Source: JAJTHC01 sp044358835 (GTDB lineage Bacteria; Cyanobacteriota; Vampirovibrionia; Vampirovibrionales; JAJTHC01). From it: 64,000 bases of DNA. A program made the position numbers and the translations under genes. Shown piece by piece: positions 8,448-16,789 of the stretch (positions within the stretch are counted from its first letter, which is position 1; the number at the start of each line of letters is the position of its first letter). Location of the stretch: positions 27,172-91,171 of the forward strand of contig JBIKNF010000007.1 in assembly GCA_044358835.1 (NCBI GenBank), given 5' to 3'. Below the pieces are notes generated by a model. The model saw only the letters and a list, made by a program, of their open reading frames with translations, was not told the origin of the DNA and made no database searches.

Positions 8448-8852
8448 ATGACACATTTAATGGAATACAAAGGATACTACGGCAAGGTGGACTTCAGCCC
8501 TGAAGACCAAGTGCTTTTTGGCAAAGTGGCGTTTATTCCTTCTTTGATTAGCTATGAAGCCGACAACGTCAAGGATCTGATTCAAGCCTTCCACGATGCG
8601 GTAGACGATTACTTGGATTTATGCGAATCCGAAGGCAAAACGCCTGACAGCCCCTTTAAAGGGTCGTTTAACGTGAGGGTGGGAAGCGATTTGCATCGTA
8701 AGGCGATGCTGTATTCGATTGAACAGGACGTGACGCTGAATTCGCTGGTCAATCACGCTTTAGAAGCGTATCTCAATGGAAACAACATGAAAGCGGACTA
8801 CATCTTAACGGATTCACCTGAATCCAAACGCAAGAACTTGCGTTCTTCTTGA
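8448..8852 (+). CDS. HicB-family antitoxin-like protein, orphan
   Basis: A 134-residue protein of the type II HicB antitoxin family. The N-terminal half (YKGYYGKVDFSPEDQVLFGK to LDLCESEGKTP) is the degraded RNase H-like HicB fold, and the C-terminal half (GSFNVRVGSDLHRKAMLYS, then TLNSLVNHALEAYL) is a ribbon-helix-helix DNA-binding segment. In complete systems the HicA toxin, an RNA-cleaving protein of 60-80 residues, lies next to it; none is visible on either side. The ribosome site GGAG sits in a small GGAGAAACTCC hairpin just before the ATG, which could limit translation. It lies 25 bases upstream of prfB. It may be a solitary regulator or a relic. Confidence 0.85.
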   Translation: MTHLMEYKGYYGKVDFSPEDQVLFGKVAFIPSLISYEADNVKDLIQAFHDAVDDYLDLCESEGKTPDSPFKGSFNVRVGSDLHRKAMLYSIEQDVTLNSLVNHALEAYLNGNNMKADYILTDSPESKRKNLRSS

Positions 8853-8861
8853 TTGATGGTC

Positions 8862-8877
8862 GTGCTAGAATAAAGAC
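8862..8877 (+). promoter_or_regulatory. Possible prfB promoter close to the start codon
   Basis: A -10-like hexamer TAGAAT ends only 6 bases before the prfB ATG, and no Shine-Dalgarno sequence precedes that ATG. If this box is used, the transcript would start at or next to the ATG and be leaderless. The -35 match is poor, so this is tentative; read-through from the hicB-like gene is the alternative. Confidence 0.35.
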
Positions 8878-9984
8878 ATGGAAAAACATGAACTCGACAC
8901 CATATTAAACGGACTCGCGGAACGGGTGGGCAAAGCCAGCCTCGTGCTCAAAAGCCCGAGCAACCTCGAAAAATGCCACACGCTGGACGTGCAAAGTCAA
9001 GACCCCGACTTGTGGAACGACCCTACAAACGCCCAAAGCGTGATGCAAGCCCTCACCCAAGTGAAAAACACCATCGCACAAGCCGATTTATGGCAAGGGC
9101 AAGTCGAAGAAGCGACGCTAATGCTTGAACTCCTCGACGAAGACGCTTCCCTTGAAGCGGAGTTTTTGAGTATCGCCAAAACGCTCGAAACGGCGCTAGA
9201 TGGCTGGGAGCTCGAGCAGATGCTCGGCGGAGAATATGATGCCCACAACGCGTTATTGACCATTAGTGCAGGCGCTGGTGGCACGGATGCGCAAGATTGG
9301 GCGGAAATGCTCTTGCGGATGTTCACGCGTTGGGGGCTCAACAAAGGCTATACCGTGGAAGTCATTGACCGCAGCGACGGTGAAGAAGCAGGCATCAAAT
9401 CGGCGAGCTTACGCCTAAAGGGGCGTTACGCGTACGGCTATAGCCGAGCGGAACATGGGGTGCATCGCTTGGTACGGATTTCGCCGTTTAACGCCAACGG
9501 CAAGCGCCAAACCAGTTTCGCTAGCCTTGAAGTGGCGCCTTTGGTGGAAGGCGTGGAAGCCAATCAAATTGAAATTCGCCCTGAAGACATTGAGTTTAGC
9601 ACGGCTCGCGCGGGGGGAGCAGGCGGGCAGAACGTCAACAAGGTGGAAACGGCGGTGCGTTTGCTGCATTTACCGACAGGCATCGTCGCACGGTGCCAAC
9701 AAGAACGCAGTCAACTTCAAAACAAGGCGATCGCCATGGATATGTTGAAATCGAAATTGCTTGCCTTGAAAATCGCCGAACACGACGCCAAAATGGCCGC
9801 CGTTAAAGGCGATACCTTGTCGGCGAACTTTGGCAGTCAGATTCGTAGCTACGTGTTTGACCCGTATTCGCTGGTGAAGGATCATCGCACCGGCCATGAA
9901 AATGCGAACGTCACGGCGGTGATGGACGGCGATTTGGATCCCTTCATTGAAGCGTACTTACGAGGTCAACGCCTAGTAAAATAA
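8878..9984 (+). CDS. prfB: Peptide chain release factor 2
   Basis: Recognises UAA and UGA stop codons and triggers peptide release. The 368 residues contain the SPF anticodon-mimic tripeptide (VRISPFNANGKRQ) that separates RF2 from RF1, and the catalytic GGQ in ARAGGAGGQNVNKVET. Many bacteria encode prfB with an in-frame UGA near codon 25 and a +1 frameshift; here the N-terminal part is continuous in one frame with no such stop, so that autoregulation appears to be absent. The ATG at 8878 lacks a ribosome site. It ends six bases before a convergent hypothetical gene. Firm identification. Confidence 0.96.
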   Translation: MEKHELDTILNGLAERVGKASLVLKSPSNLEKCHTLDVQSQDPDLWNDPTNAQSVMQALTQVKNTIAQADLWQGQVEEATLMLELLDEDASLEAEFLSIAKTLETALDGWELEQMLGGEYDAHNALLTISAGAGGTDAQDWAEMLLRMFTRWGLNKGYTVEVIDRSDGEEAGIKSASLRLKGRYAYGYSRAEHGVHRLVRISPFNANGKRQTSFASLEVAPLVEGVEANQIEIRPEDIEFSTARAGGAGGQNVNKVETAVRLLHLPTGIVARCQQERSQLQNKAIAMDMLKSKLLALKIAEHDAKMAAVKGDTLSANFGSQIRSYVFDPYSLVKDHRTGHENANVTAVMDGDLDPFIEAYLRGQRLVK

Positions 9985-9990
9985 CTATCG

Positions 9991-10419
9991 TTAAAAAATG
10001 ACAGGCGGATGCTGGCTAGAGCGAATCGCTCGATCGGTTATTTGCAATTCACGATGCAACTGCTGTAAAATGCGAATTTTCTTCTGAATAAAACCCACAT
10101 GGAAAATGGATTTAGGATCCAACAACACTTGTCCTGCATAGGCTTCCAACACATTTTCTTCCACTGCAATAAAGGTTTCTTCCGTATTCACATACTGACG
10201 AACTCTTGGGTGCGCCCCCACCATGAAGGACAAGAACGTCTTCATGCTGTCATGGGTGCGGTTGCATTGGTAAAGCAAACGCACCACCTCATTCCCACGA
10301 ATATGACGATTTAAGCAGGTTTTAAAGGTTCGCAACGCGTGATCAATCATGTTGAGCGTCACGTAAATGGATTCCTCTTCTTCTGAATAAAAAGAAGAAA
10401 GCTCAAAAGCTTGGGGCAT
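9991..10419 (-). CDS. Hypothetical helical protein
   Basis: A 142-residue protein I do not recognise. It begins with an acidic stretch (FYSEEEESIYVT) and continues in amphipathic helices with several basic patches (FIQKKIRILQQLHREL). It contains two cysteines and no signal peptide or membrane segment. It is convergent with prfB, separated by six bases, and has its own start at 10419. Normal codon use suggests a real gene. Function unknown. Confidence 0.7.
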   Translation of the reverse strand: MPQAFELSSFYSEEEESIYVTLNMIDHALRTFKTCLNRHIRGNEVVRLLYQCNRTHDSMKTFLSFMVGAHPRVRQYVNTEETFIAVEENVLEAYAGQVLLDPKSIFHVGFIQKKIRILQQLHRELQITDRAIRSSQHPPVIF

Positions 10420-10715
10420 TGGGCGTACCTCTCGGTTTTAGATTGGGGCGAACTCTACATGTGGTTTGGGGGTGTGCAACGCGTTGGACTAAAACACGCG
10501 TGCGGACTTCTCTTAAAACATCATACAATAGCGACTATATTTTTGGCAAGCTAATATATTTGTACCCTTAATATACATAACAGGCACGTGTGACGTGCTT
10601 AGGGAAAGCCCTTTTTCTCAACGCTTCCATGTGAGGCTCGTTTTTGTAACAAAGGCTTTTCATTTTTGGGTAAAGCAGGTAAAATTGAAAAACACTGATT
10701 ACAAAGGACATCCCC
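10420..10715. other. Intergenic region with short hairpins
   Basis: A 296-base stretch between divergent genes. It holds a GCACGTGTGACGTGC inverted repeat (10584-10598), a small GGGAAAGCCC hairpin running into TTTTT (about 10602-10616, possibly a weak terminator), a GTAAC motif near 10650, and TA-rich promoter-like DNA. The dut ribosome site is weak (AAAGGACATCCCC). No gene or RNA was recognised. Confidence 0.5.
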
Positions 10716-11180
10716 ATGACAACGTGCACCCCTTCCCCCCTGACCCTCGGCATTTTTAAGTTAGAACACGCCTTAGAAGACCTTCCCCAGTACGAAACCG
10801 CAGGCAGTGCCGGCATGGACTTGCGCGCCGCCCTTGAGGCTCCTATTACGCTGGCTCCGCTTGAACGGCGTTTAATCCCCACAGGCTTGATTTTTCACAT
10901 TCCCCAAGGCTATGAAGTGCAATTAAGGGCCAGAAGTGGGCTTTCGATTAAGCACGGCATTACACTCGTCAACGGCATTGGCACCATTGACAGTGATTAC
11001 CGCCATGAAGTGAAAGTCGCCCTCATCAATTTGGGGCAGGACGCTTACACCATTCAACCCGCGGAACGCATTTGCCAAGCGGTGATTGCTCCCGTGACGC
11101 AGTTGCCCATTGAAGTTTTGAGCGAAACCTTTACGCTAGACTCTCGTCAAGGGGGGTTTGGCTCAACAGGGCGCTTATAA
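10716..11180 (+). CDS. dut: Deoxyuridine 5'-triphosphate nucleotidohydrolase
   Basis: Hydrolyses dUTP to dUMP and pyrophosphate, keeping uracil out of DNA and feeding thymidylate synthesis. All five trimeric dUTPase motifs are present in order: AGSAGMDLRA, RARSGLSIKHGI, GTIDSDYRHEV, PAERICQ and the C-terminal GGFGSTG arm. The 154 residues match family length. Its last bases overlap the end of the convergent rsmG by six bases. Firm. Confidence 0.97.
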   Translation: MTTCTPSPLTLGIFKLEHALEDLPQYETAGSAGMDLRAALEAPITLAPLERRLIPTGLIFHIPQGYEVQLRARSGLSIKHGITLVNGIGTIDSDYRHEVKVALINLGQDAYTIQPAERICQAVIAPVTQLPIEVLSETFTLDSRQGGFGSTGRL

Positions 11181-11912
11181 GGAATTTTTCGCGGGTGTGC
11201 CTGCTTGGCGGGGGTACAACCGTGGGGTGTTGGCGACTTTCATCAACTGCACCATGTAGCAGGTTTGCTCCAAGGCTTCGACGCCTTCAGGGATGAACAC
11301 ATCCACAAATTCGCCGCCGAGTCGTTCAATCGCATTTTCCGCCTTAAGCATCTCTTCTTCCCACTTGGGGCCTTTTAAGGCCAGCATGACGCCTTCACGC
11401 TTGACAAAGGGCAGGCAGTATTCCACCAAAACAGGGAGGCTTGCCACCGCTCGAGAGGTCACTACATCAAAGGCGCCGCGCAAATGCGGTTTATGCCCCA
11501 AATCTTCCGCCCGTTCAGACAATACCTTCACGCCTGTAATACCTAGGGCTTGGAGTGTTTCATCTAAGTACAGCGCTTTTTTCTTGACCACTTCAATGGA
11601 AAAAAGCTTGAGATCGGGTCGGTAAATGGCAAGCGGAATGAGCGGGAAGCCTCCGCCTGAGCCGACATCAAGGACTTTGGCGTCTTGCGGAATGAACAGG
11701 CTATACAATAAACTTTCTAGGATGTGGCGCGTCAAGAAAGCGCCCCAGTCGGTAATGCGGGTGAGGTTCATGACTTCGTTTTTTTCAAGCAAACACGTGT
11801 AAAACTCACAGATGCGTTGAAATTGACGTTCATTCACCGAAAGCCCGAGTGCTTCAGCGTGCGCAAAAAACGCGTGAGCCTCCTTTGTGTGGGGTAAATC
11901 AAGGGTCATCAT
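11175..11912 (-). CDS. rsmG: 16S rRNA (guanine-527-N7)-methyltransferase
   Basis: Methylates N7 of G527 in 16S rRNA using S-adenosylmethionine. The SAM-binding motif is VLDVGSGGGFPLIPLAI, with acidic SIEVVKKKALYL following and the family segment FDVVTSRAVASLPVLVEY. The 245 residues are full length with a short extra C-terminal tail (YPRQAGTPAKNSL). Two adjacent ATGs at 11912 and 11909 are possible starts. Tail-to-tail overlap with dut. Firm. Confidence 0.95.
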   Translation of the reverse strand: MMTLDLPHTKEAHAFFAHAEALGLSVNERQFQRICEFYTCLLEKNEVMNLTRITDWGAFLTRHILESLLYSLFIPQDAKVLDVGSGGGFPLIPLAIYRPDLKLFSIEVVKKKALYLDETLQALGITGVKVLSERAEDLGHKPHLRGAFDVVTSRAVASLPVLVEYCLPFVKREGVMLALKGPKWEEEMLKAENAIERLGGEFVDVFIPEGVEALEQTCYMVQLMKVANTPRLYPRQAGTPAKNSL

Positions 11913-12399
11913 AGGAAAAGGCTTTCTGAAAACTTTTATAATTAGACTAAACTATACCACAAAGAAATGCGTGTTCCTTCTCAATTTGATATTTTAGCAA
12001 GTCGTTTTTGGGTTTCTAATCCTCTTTTAAAGCTGATACTCCCCCCTTCCTGAAGGTAAAGGCACCAAGACACAAACTTGCCGACGGCGCACTAAATGCG
12101 AGGCTTCCGAGACATTTTGCGCACGGCAGGAACGAAGGAGAAGCGAGAGGGGTGGGATAACTCATTCACGAAGTGAATATACCCCTTTAGGAAGGAGAGG
12201 TTGGGAGAGGAAACCAACGGTTTTCTTTCCCAAGAGAAAAAGTCAGAGACTTTTTCGACGGAAGGGGGGCGACCAAGACCCTCCCTCCCTTAAGCGCATT
12301 TAGAGGTGTCGGAGAACCTTTGTGCGAGCAAAGGTCTCTGACGTCACCAGCTTAAAACGGAGCTAGAAATCCAAAACTAAAGAATTAAGAAAACTAAAG
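11913..12399. repeat. Mosaic repeat region 1
   Basis: A gene-free 487-base stretch. From about 12050 it is a patchwork of blocks found elsewhere. A 96-base block at 12164-12259 (ATTCACGAAGTGAAT hairpin, GGAGAGGTTGGGAGAGG, AAAGTCAGAGACTTT hairpin) recurs at 16651-16746. A block around 12308-12390 (GAGCAAAGGTCTCTGA, then ACCAGCTTAAAACGGAGCTA) recurs in diverged form at 48680-48745 and partly at 18019-18062. The first 130 bases are AT-rich and hold the rsmG promoter region. No coding signal. Confidence 0.8.
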
Positions 12400-15252
12400 A
12401 TGCCTGACACCCCCCCTAGCGAAAAAACCCCCGTCCACGTGCCGCGCTTGGTAGAACGGCGTGAGCGCCTGCGGACGTTTATTTCGCCTGCGGTACTTAC
12501 GCGCTTAGAAAACGGCGAGTTCCAACCTCTTCGCCAAGCTCAGGAAAAAGAAAGTGACCTACGAGAATCTAAGTCCCCGCTGGCCTTGAGCAAACGTTCT
12601 ATTCGCTTTCAACCCGCCGTGTTTCGAGATCGCCATACAGAATTGGTGCACATGGCTCGTTTTCTCAATCAACCCTATTCCAAAGTCTTTACCTTAATTG
12701 GCAAGCAGGGCGTGGGTAAACTGAGCTTATTGCGCGCGTTGGCTGAATTATTAGAACCTCGATATGCGGAGCTGTTGTGGTTTGAAGTCCCTTCTTACGG
12801 AGATAGCGTTGAACTGGCGTTGCTGATGCTCAAGCAAATCGACCAACTCGCGGAAGGACGCACCCCTGAAGAACAGGGGCAAGAAGCGATCCCCCCCGCC
12901 TTGTGGGAAGCTCACACGGTAGAAGCGCGGCAACGGCTGTTTGAACGGTTGCGTCCACGGCTGAAGTCTTTGAAGGCCACGCCCACTTTGATCGTTGTTA
13001 ATGGGTTAGATGCCCTGTTAAATCGGCCTCAACAATCGCTACAAGCCCCTGCCTTTGTTGAAGTGTTGAATTTTTTACTGAGTTTTGATTCCTTTAAATT
13101 GGCGCTAGCGGGCGAACATCATTGTGTGGATGTGTTAGAAGTTCCCCCCCAAGGGCTAAAAACCTTTTCATTAGACACCTTTACCCCTCAAAACCCCTTT
13201 AAAGATTCTTGCCCAGAAGACTTGGCCGAACTATTGCGTACCCTTCAAGCCCTACCGTGGTTGTGGCAAGCCATGGTTAGTTTAGAAAAGCGACACCCCG
13301 CACTGGTGCAAGAAATACTCGAAGAAGGACGCGTTCAACAAGGCGAAAATACCCCAAGTGGCCTTGCTCTTTCAGAGTGCTTAAGCGTGATTGCCTTTGT
13401 AAGCCAACGCCATTTAGAAGCCTATGGCGGGGAGGCGATGTCCTTACTGGCGTTGTTGAGTGTGATGCGTCAGCCGTTCAACCTTCAAACGCTCGCGCAC
13501 ATCACGCAAACAGAACTTTCAAGCCTTACCCACGCCATGAAACACCCCTTATTTAAAACGCTCCTGCGCTTTACGGTAAACCCCCATACCTTAGCATCAC
13601 GCTTAAAACAGGCCGCTGTTTCACCAAAGGGGGACACTCAAACCCCTTTATTGGTGGAATTGTACCACGACATTCAGCCCTATTTTAAGCAATGGCAAGC
13701 GGTGGAATTGCAACGATATTGGCATCATCGCTTGGGGCGTTTTTATGAAGAAGAAGCTCAAAAAACGCCTAAGCAACGTTTGTTAATCGCCAGTGATACG
13801 CTTGCCCTTGAACGAGAAGCGCGGTTTCATTACGACACCGAAAAAGCGTTAGAATCTGCACGATTGGGGGCGGGGCCTCCTCAACCCACCTACGGGTCAA
13901 ACGCGCTGGGCTCAAGCGCGACCTCCCCCCCTCGTCAAACGCCTTCCGTGTTTGAAGCACTTCCCAAAAAAAAGTCCCAAACACCCACAGCCTCTGCTTT
14001 TCCAGAGTCGCTGCGAAAAGACGCCAAGGTCAAAGGCTCCTTTTCCGCGTCCTTTGGGGAAAATCCCCCGATCGAACCCGCCCCCCGCTTGCCTGAACAC
14101 GAACGACGCGGTGCCGTGGCTTCTGTCAAAAAAAAGGAACCCGCTTCCTTGGTTAAACCCCCTGCGACTGAAGGTTCCCCAAAAGATTTAAGCCGTCCGT
14201 ATGCGCAAGCCCTGCTGGAATTAGCCACCCTGTACACGCATTTAAATAACCTGCCTGCTTTAGAACAGACGCTTAAGGCCCTTAAACCCTTTCACCCCAC
14301 CTTGCCTAAAGGCACGTTGGCGGAACTGACCTTGCGTCAAGTGATGGTTGAAACGCATCATCACCACCTAAAACAGGCGGTGTATTTGTTAGAAGGGTTT
14401 TTTAAAGGGATGATTGCAGGGCAATACCCCGAAGAAATGGTGTCTTCCGCCTTGTTGCGCCTGCTAGACGTGCATGAAAAAGGGCTTGACCTTTTTCAGT
14501 ACCCAAGCGTTGGGGGCTTTTTAAGGGCTTATTTTCAAGAAAATCAGGCTTTTTTGGCATGGCAAGGCGCGCCTTCTCAACCCCACACCTTCAACGATGC
14601 TGAAAAAACCCAACGGGTCATTTGGGCCAAGGCCCTTAGCCTTTACGTAGAATTACCTGAACTGCCTGTAGAAAAGCAGACCGAAGGCCGTGGCCTAAGG
14701 ATTCGCGCCTTTTTAGAAGCAGGGGCCTTTGTGCAAGCGATTGAAGCCTTGCACGACTTGGCTGAACACTTACTGAAGCAGGCTCAACCAGAAAAAGCCT
14801 TACTTTGCCTTAAAAAAGCCGAAACACTTGACGCCTACCATGAACGCCCTGCCCTGCAATGGAAAACGCAACAGCAGATGGCCCTAACCCTATGGGAACT
14901 GGGTCACCCTAAAGACGCTGTTCAGCGATTAAAGGCCGTTTTACAGCACGCTGAAGCACACGAAGACGCCTACTGGCAAGCCTGCACACTTTTTTTGATT
15001 GGGGAACTAGCTTTTGATTCGCTAAATGGTGTAGAATGGGCATTGAACTGCATGGAAAAAGCCCTTGCTTTTGGAGCAACCGTGCTCGGTTCTGAACGTT
15101 ACGGTGCCTTTTATCAACGAAAATGCCAAGTAGAGGAAGATTTAACCCATGAACACCCCCACACCAGCGAACTCCACCCCCTTAAACACACCCCCAACAG
15201 TCCTCAATCCTTGGGGCGCAAGCGTCGTACTTCCCGAAAGTTGCCTTATTAA
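12400..15252 (+). CDS. Large P-loop/TPR protein with altered Walker motifs
   Basis: A 950-residue protein I cannot name. Residues about 75-260 look like an ORC/STAND-type AAA domain: VFRDRHTEL leads into FTLIGKQGVGKLSLLRAL at residues 97-114, then TLIVVNGLDALL. In the P-loop the residue after the invariant lysine is leucine rather than serine or threonine, and the first Walker B acid is asparagine, so nucleotide hydrolysis is doubtful. A Pro/Ser/Lys-rich linker (about 500-590) leads to a C-terminal half of TPR-like helical repeats (QPEKALLCLKKAETLDAY, PKDAVQRLKAVLQHAEAH). Only weak ribosome binding is seen at the ATG. Its last 104 bases overlap pyrE in another frame. A scaffold or signalling role is an inference. 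Confidence 0.7.
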   Translation: MPDTPPSEKTPVHVPRLVERRERLRTFISPAVLTRLENGEFQPLRQAQEKESDLRESKSPLALSKRSIRFQPAVFRDRHTELVHMARFLNQPYSKVFTLIGKQGVGKLSLLRALAELLEPRYAELLWFEVPSYGDSVELALLMLKQIDQLAEGRTPEEQGQEAIPPALWEAHTVEARQRLFERLRPRLKSLKATPTLIVVNGLDALLNRPQQSLQAPAFVEVLNFLLSFDSFKLALAGEHHCVDVLEVPPQGLKTFSLDTFTPQNPFKDSCPEDLAELLRTLQALPWLWQAMVSLEKRHPALVQEILEEGRVQQGENTPSGLALSECLSVIAFVSQRHLEAYGGEAMSLLALLSVMRQPFNLQTLAHITQTELSSLTHAMKHPLFKTLLRFTVNPHTLASRLKQAAVSPKGDTQTPLLVELYHDIQPYFKQWQAVELQRYWHHRLGRFYEEEAQKTPKQRLLIASDTLALEREARFHYDTEKALESARLGAGPPQPTYGSNALGSSATSPPRQTPSVFEALPKKKSQTPTASAFPESLRKDAKVKGSFSASFGENPPIEPAPRLPEHERRGAVASVKKKEPASLVKPPATEGSPKDLSRPYAQALLELATLYTHLNNLPALEQTLKALKPFHPTLPKGTLAELTLRQVMVETHHHHLKQAVYLLEGFFKGMIAGQYPEEMVSSALLRLLDVHEKGLDLFQYPSVGGFLRAYFQENQAFLAWQGAPSQPHTFNDAEKTQRVIWAKALSLYVELPELPVEKQTEGRGLRIRAFLEAGAFVQAIEALHDLAEHLLKQAQPEKALLCLKKAETLDAYHERPALQWKTQQQMALTLWELGHPKDAVQRLKAVLQHAEAHEDAYWQACTLFLIGELAFDSLNGVEWALNCMEKALAFGATVLGSERYGAFYQRKCQVEEDLTHEHPHTSELHPLKHTPNSPQSLGRKRRTSRKLPY

Positions 15253-15799
15253 GCAAGCGCGCTTATTTGACTTGCTGAAGACCCTTTCATTCAAACGGGG
15301 GCAGTTTACGCTCGCCAGCGGGAAGACGTCTAGCTGGTACATGGACTGTCGCATGAGCGCTCTTTCAGGGGAAGGATCGTGGTTGATTGGGCAATTGTTT
15401 TACCACGCCCTACAACAATTGGAACGCCCCATTTCTGCGGTGGGAGGCATGGTGCTTGGGGCGGCCCCCTTAGTCACTAGTGTAACGGCTTATAGTGCCT
15501 TTGTGGGTCAGCCGATTGACGGATTCTTGGTGCGTAAAGAAGCCAAAGCCCACGGGGGCAATAAGCAGATTGAAGGGCATTTACACCCCTACAGTCGAGT
15601 GGTGTTGGTGGAAGATGTCGTTACCACAGGCGGTTCCACGCTCAAGGCCATTGCAGCGATTCGTCAACAATTCCCGCATGTGGATGTTGTGGGCGTGCTT
15701 GCTTTGGTGGATCGTCACGCAGGGGCTAGGGAGCGTTTTCTTCAACAGGGGGTTCCACTTCACACGCTATTTGGCATTGACGCATTTCTTCAGGAATAA
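15149..15799 (+). CDS. pyrE: Orotate phosphoribosyltransferase
   Basis: Transfers ribose-5-phosphate from PRPP to orotate, giving OMP in pyrimidine synthesis. The PRPP-binding motif is VVLVEDVVTTGGST, with LASGKTSSWYMDCR near the N-terminus and FLVRKEAKAHGGNKQIEG as the flexible catalytic loop. The ATG at 15149 has an AGAGGAAG ribosome site, giving a Pro/Thr-rich extension of about 38 residues before the family core and a 104-base same-strand overlap with the upstream gene. The 3' end overlaps the convergent gene ending at 15726 by 74 bases. Firm as to function; a later non-ATG start is possible. Confidence 0.93.
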   Translation: MNTPTPANSTPLNTPPTVLNPWGASVVLPESCLIKQARLFDLLKTLSFKRGQFTLASGKTSSWYMDCRMSALSGEGSWLIGQLFYHALQQLERPISAVGGMVLGAAPLVTSVTAYSAFVGQPIDGFLVRKEAKAHGGNKQIEGHLHPYSRVVLVEDVVTTGGSTLKAIAAIRQQFPHVDVVGVLALVDRHAGARERFLQQGVPLHTLFGIDAFLQE

Positions 15800-16307
15800 G
15801 CGACTGCCAGTTGCGCCCAAGGTTTTCAAAAAAGTGGTGAGCTTCAAGCACATCGTCATAGCCAATGGGGTCAAACGTCTTCAACCGTTCTTTTTCTTCA
15901 GGGGTGAGTTCAGGATCTTTATAACGGCGTCTCAATCCATTTAGGCCCACACCGCCGGCGAAACGAGGCATTTTTTGGGAACGTTCGATGTTTTGCATCA
16001 ACGTGCTTAAATCGACTTCTTCACCCTCTTCAAAGTCAAAGGCCTCCTCATCATCGTCTTCTTGCACTTCAATCATAATCGACGCATGAGGGTGATGTTG
16101 CTGGTGTTTTAAAAGTTGGCTTAAGTTGTTTTCAACCCCAACCAAGGCATTACCAATGTCACTATGGCAGTGCTGACATTCCAAATGCACTAAGAACGTG
16201 TGGGCGTCTTCCCGCAAAAGACTCACACTATTTTCTTCTAAATGTTGACCACATTGGGGGCATTGCATTTGGGTAAAGAAGTTTTGAATGAGTGCAAATG
16301 AATCCAT
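15726..16307 (-). CDS. Hypothetical protein with zinc-ribbon-like cysteines
   Basis: A 193-residue protein of unknown function. Near the N-terminus CPQCG and, about 25 residues later, CQHCH form a four-cysteine zinc-ribbon pattern. A very acidic linker (QEDDDEEAFDFEEGEEVD) separates this from a basic segment (GGVGLNGLRRRYKDPELTPEEKERL). The ATG at 16307 follows AAGGAACTCCC, a good ribosome site. Its 3' end overlaps pyrE by 74 bases on the opposite strand, more than the few bases seen for other convergent pairs here. A nucleic-acid or protein-binding role is plausible only. Confidence 0.75.
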   Translation of the reverse strand: MDSFALIQNFFTQMQCPQCGQHLEENSVSLLREDAHTFLVHLECQHCHSDIGNALVGVENNLSQLLKHQQHHPHASIMIEVQEDDDEEAFDFEEGEEVDLSTLMQNIERSQKMPRFAGGVGLNGLRRRYKDPELTPEEKERLKTFDPIGYDDVLEAHHFFENLGRNWQSLIPEEMRQCQIACEVEPPVEENAP

Positions 16308-16536
16308 GGGAGTTCCTTGTTCCTTTAAGGTGAAGTTGAGCGAACGTGTCGTTGCTGCGTGGGGATAGTCATTTTAAATGTTTGCGTCAGAAGAAATGAA
16401 TTAAAAGAACTATCACATAATCAGGCAACATTATACAGTCTAGCATTTTTTTGGAATTTTGTATCAAACTCTTACAATTCTTTAACATTATATAGTATTT
16501 TTAACTAAAAAGTGGATGTTTAAACTCGTTGCATAA
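16308..16536. other. AT-rich intergenic region
   Basis: AT-rich DNA upstream of the zinc-ribbon gene with several TATA-like boxes (ACATTATACAGTC, ACATTATATAGTA). It probably holds that gene's promoter. I see no gene, hairpin or repeat of note. Confidence 0.4.
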
Positions 16537-16746
16537 GCAGGCGTCCAAGCACTAAATCCGAGCGGGTGAGCGCACTGCGAATCCCCGAGCGATTTTGCGG
16601 ACGTCGTGCAACAAGAATGATGCGACGAGGTGGGGATAAAAAACCTTCTTATTCACGAAGTGAATCTACCCCTTTAGGATGGAGAGGTTGGGAGAGGAAA
16701 CCAACGGTTTTCTTTCCCAAGAGAAAAAGTCAGAGACTTTTTCGAC
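16537..16746. repeat. Mosaic repeat region 2
   Basis: Two adjacent blocks. Block a (16537-16637: GCAGGCGTCCAAGCACTAAA ... GATGCGACGAGGTGGGGAT) is nearly identical to 48485-48585. Block b (16651-16746) repeats 12164-12259, including hairpins ATTCAC/GTGAAT and AAAGTC/GACTTT. At the other loci these blocks sit in different combinations, so they move or recombine separately. An ORF crossing here (16566-16850) is an arginine-rich artefact of the repeat. Confidence 0.85.
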
Positions 16747-16789
16747 ATGAAGGGGGGGAACGAAGGGGAGGTGAGTGTCGCATAAAAAG

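Noticed and set aside
8878..8960. Programmed frameshift in prfB
   Set aside because: The reading frame is continuous and there is no in-frame UGA at the usual place.
10584..10616. Small structured RNA upstream of dut
   Set aside because: Only two short hairpins; no conserved RNA family recognised by eye.
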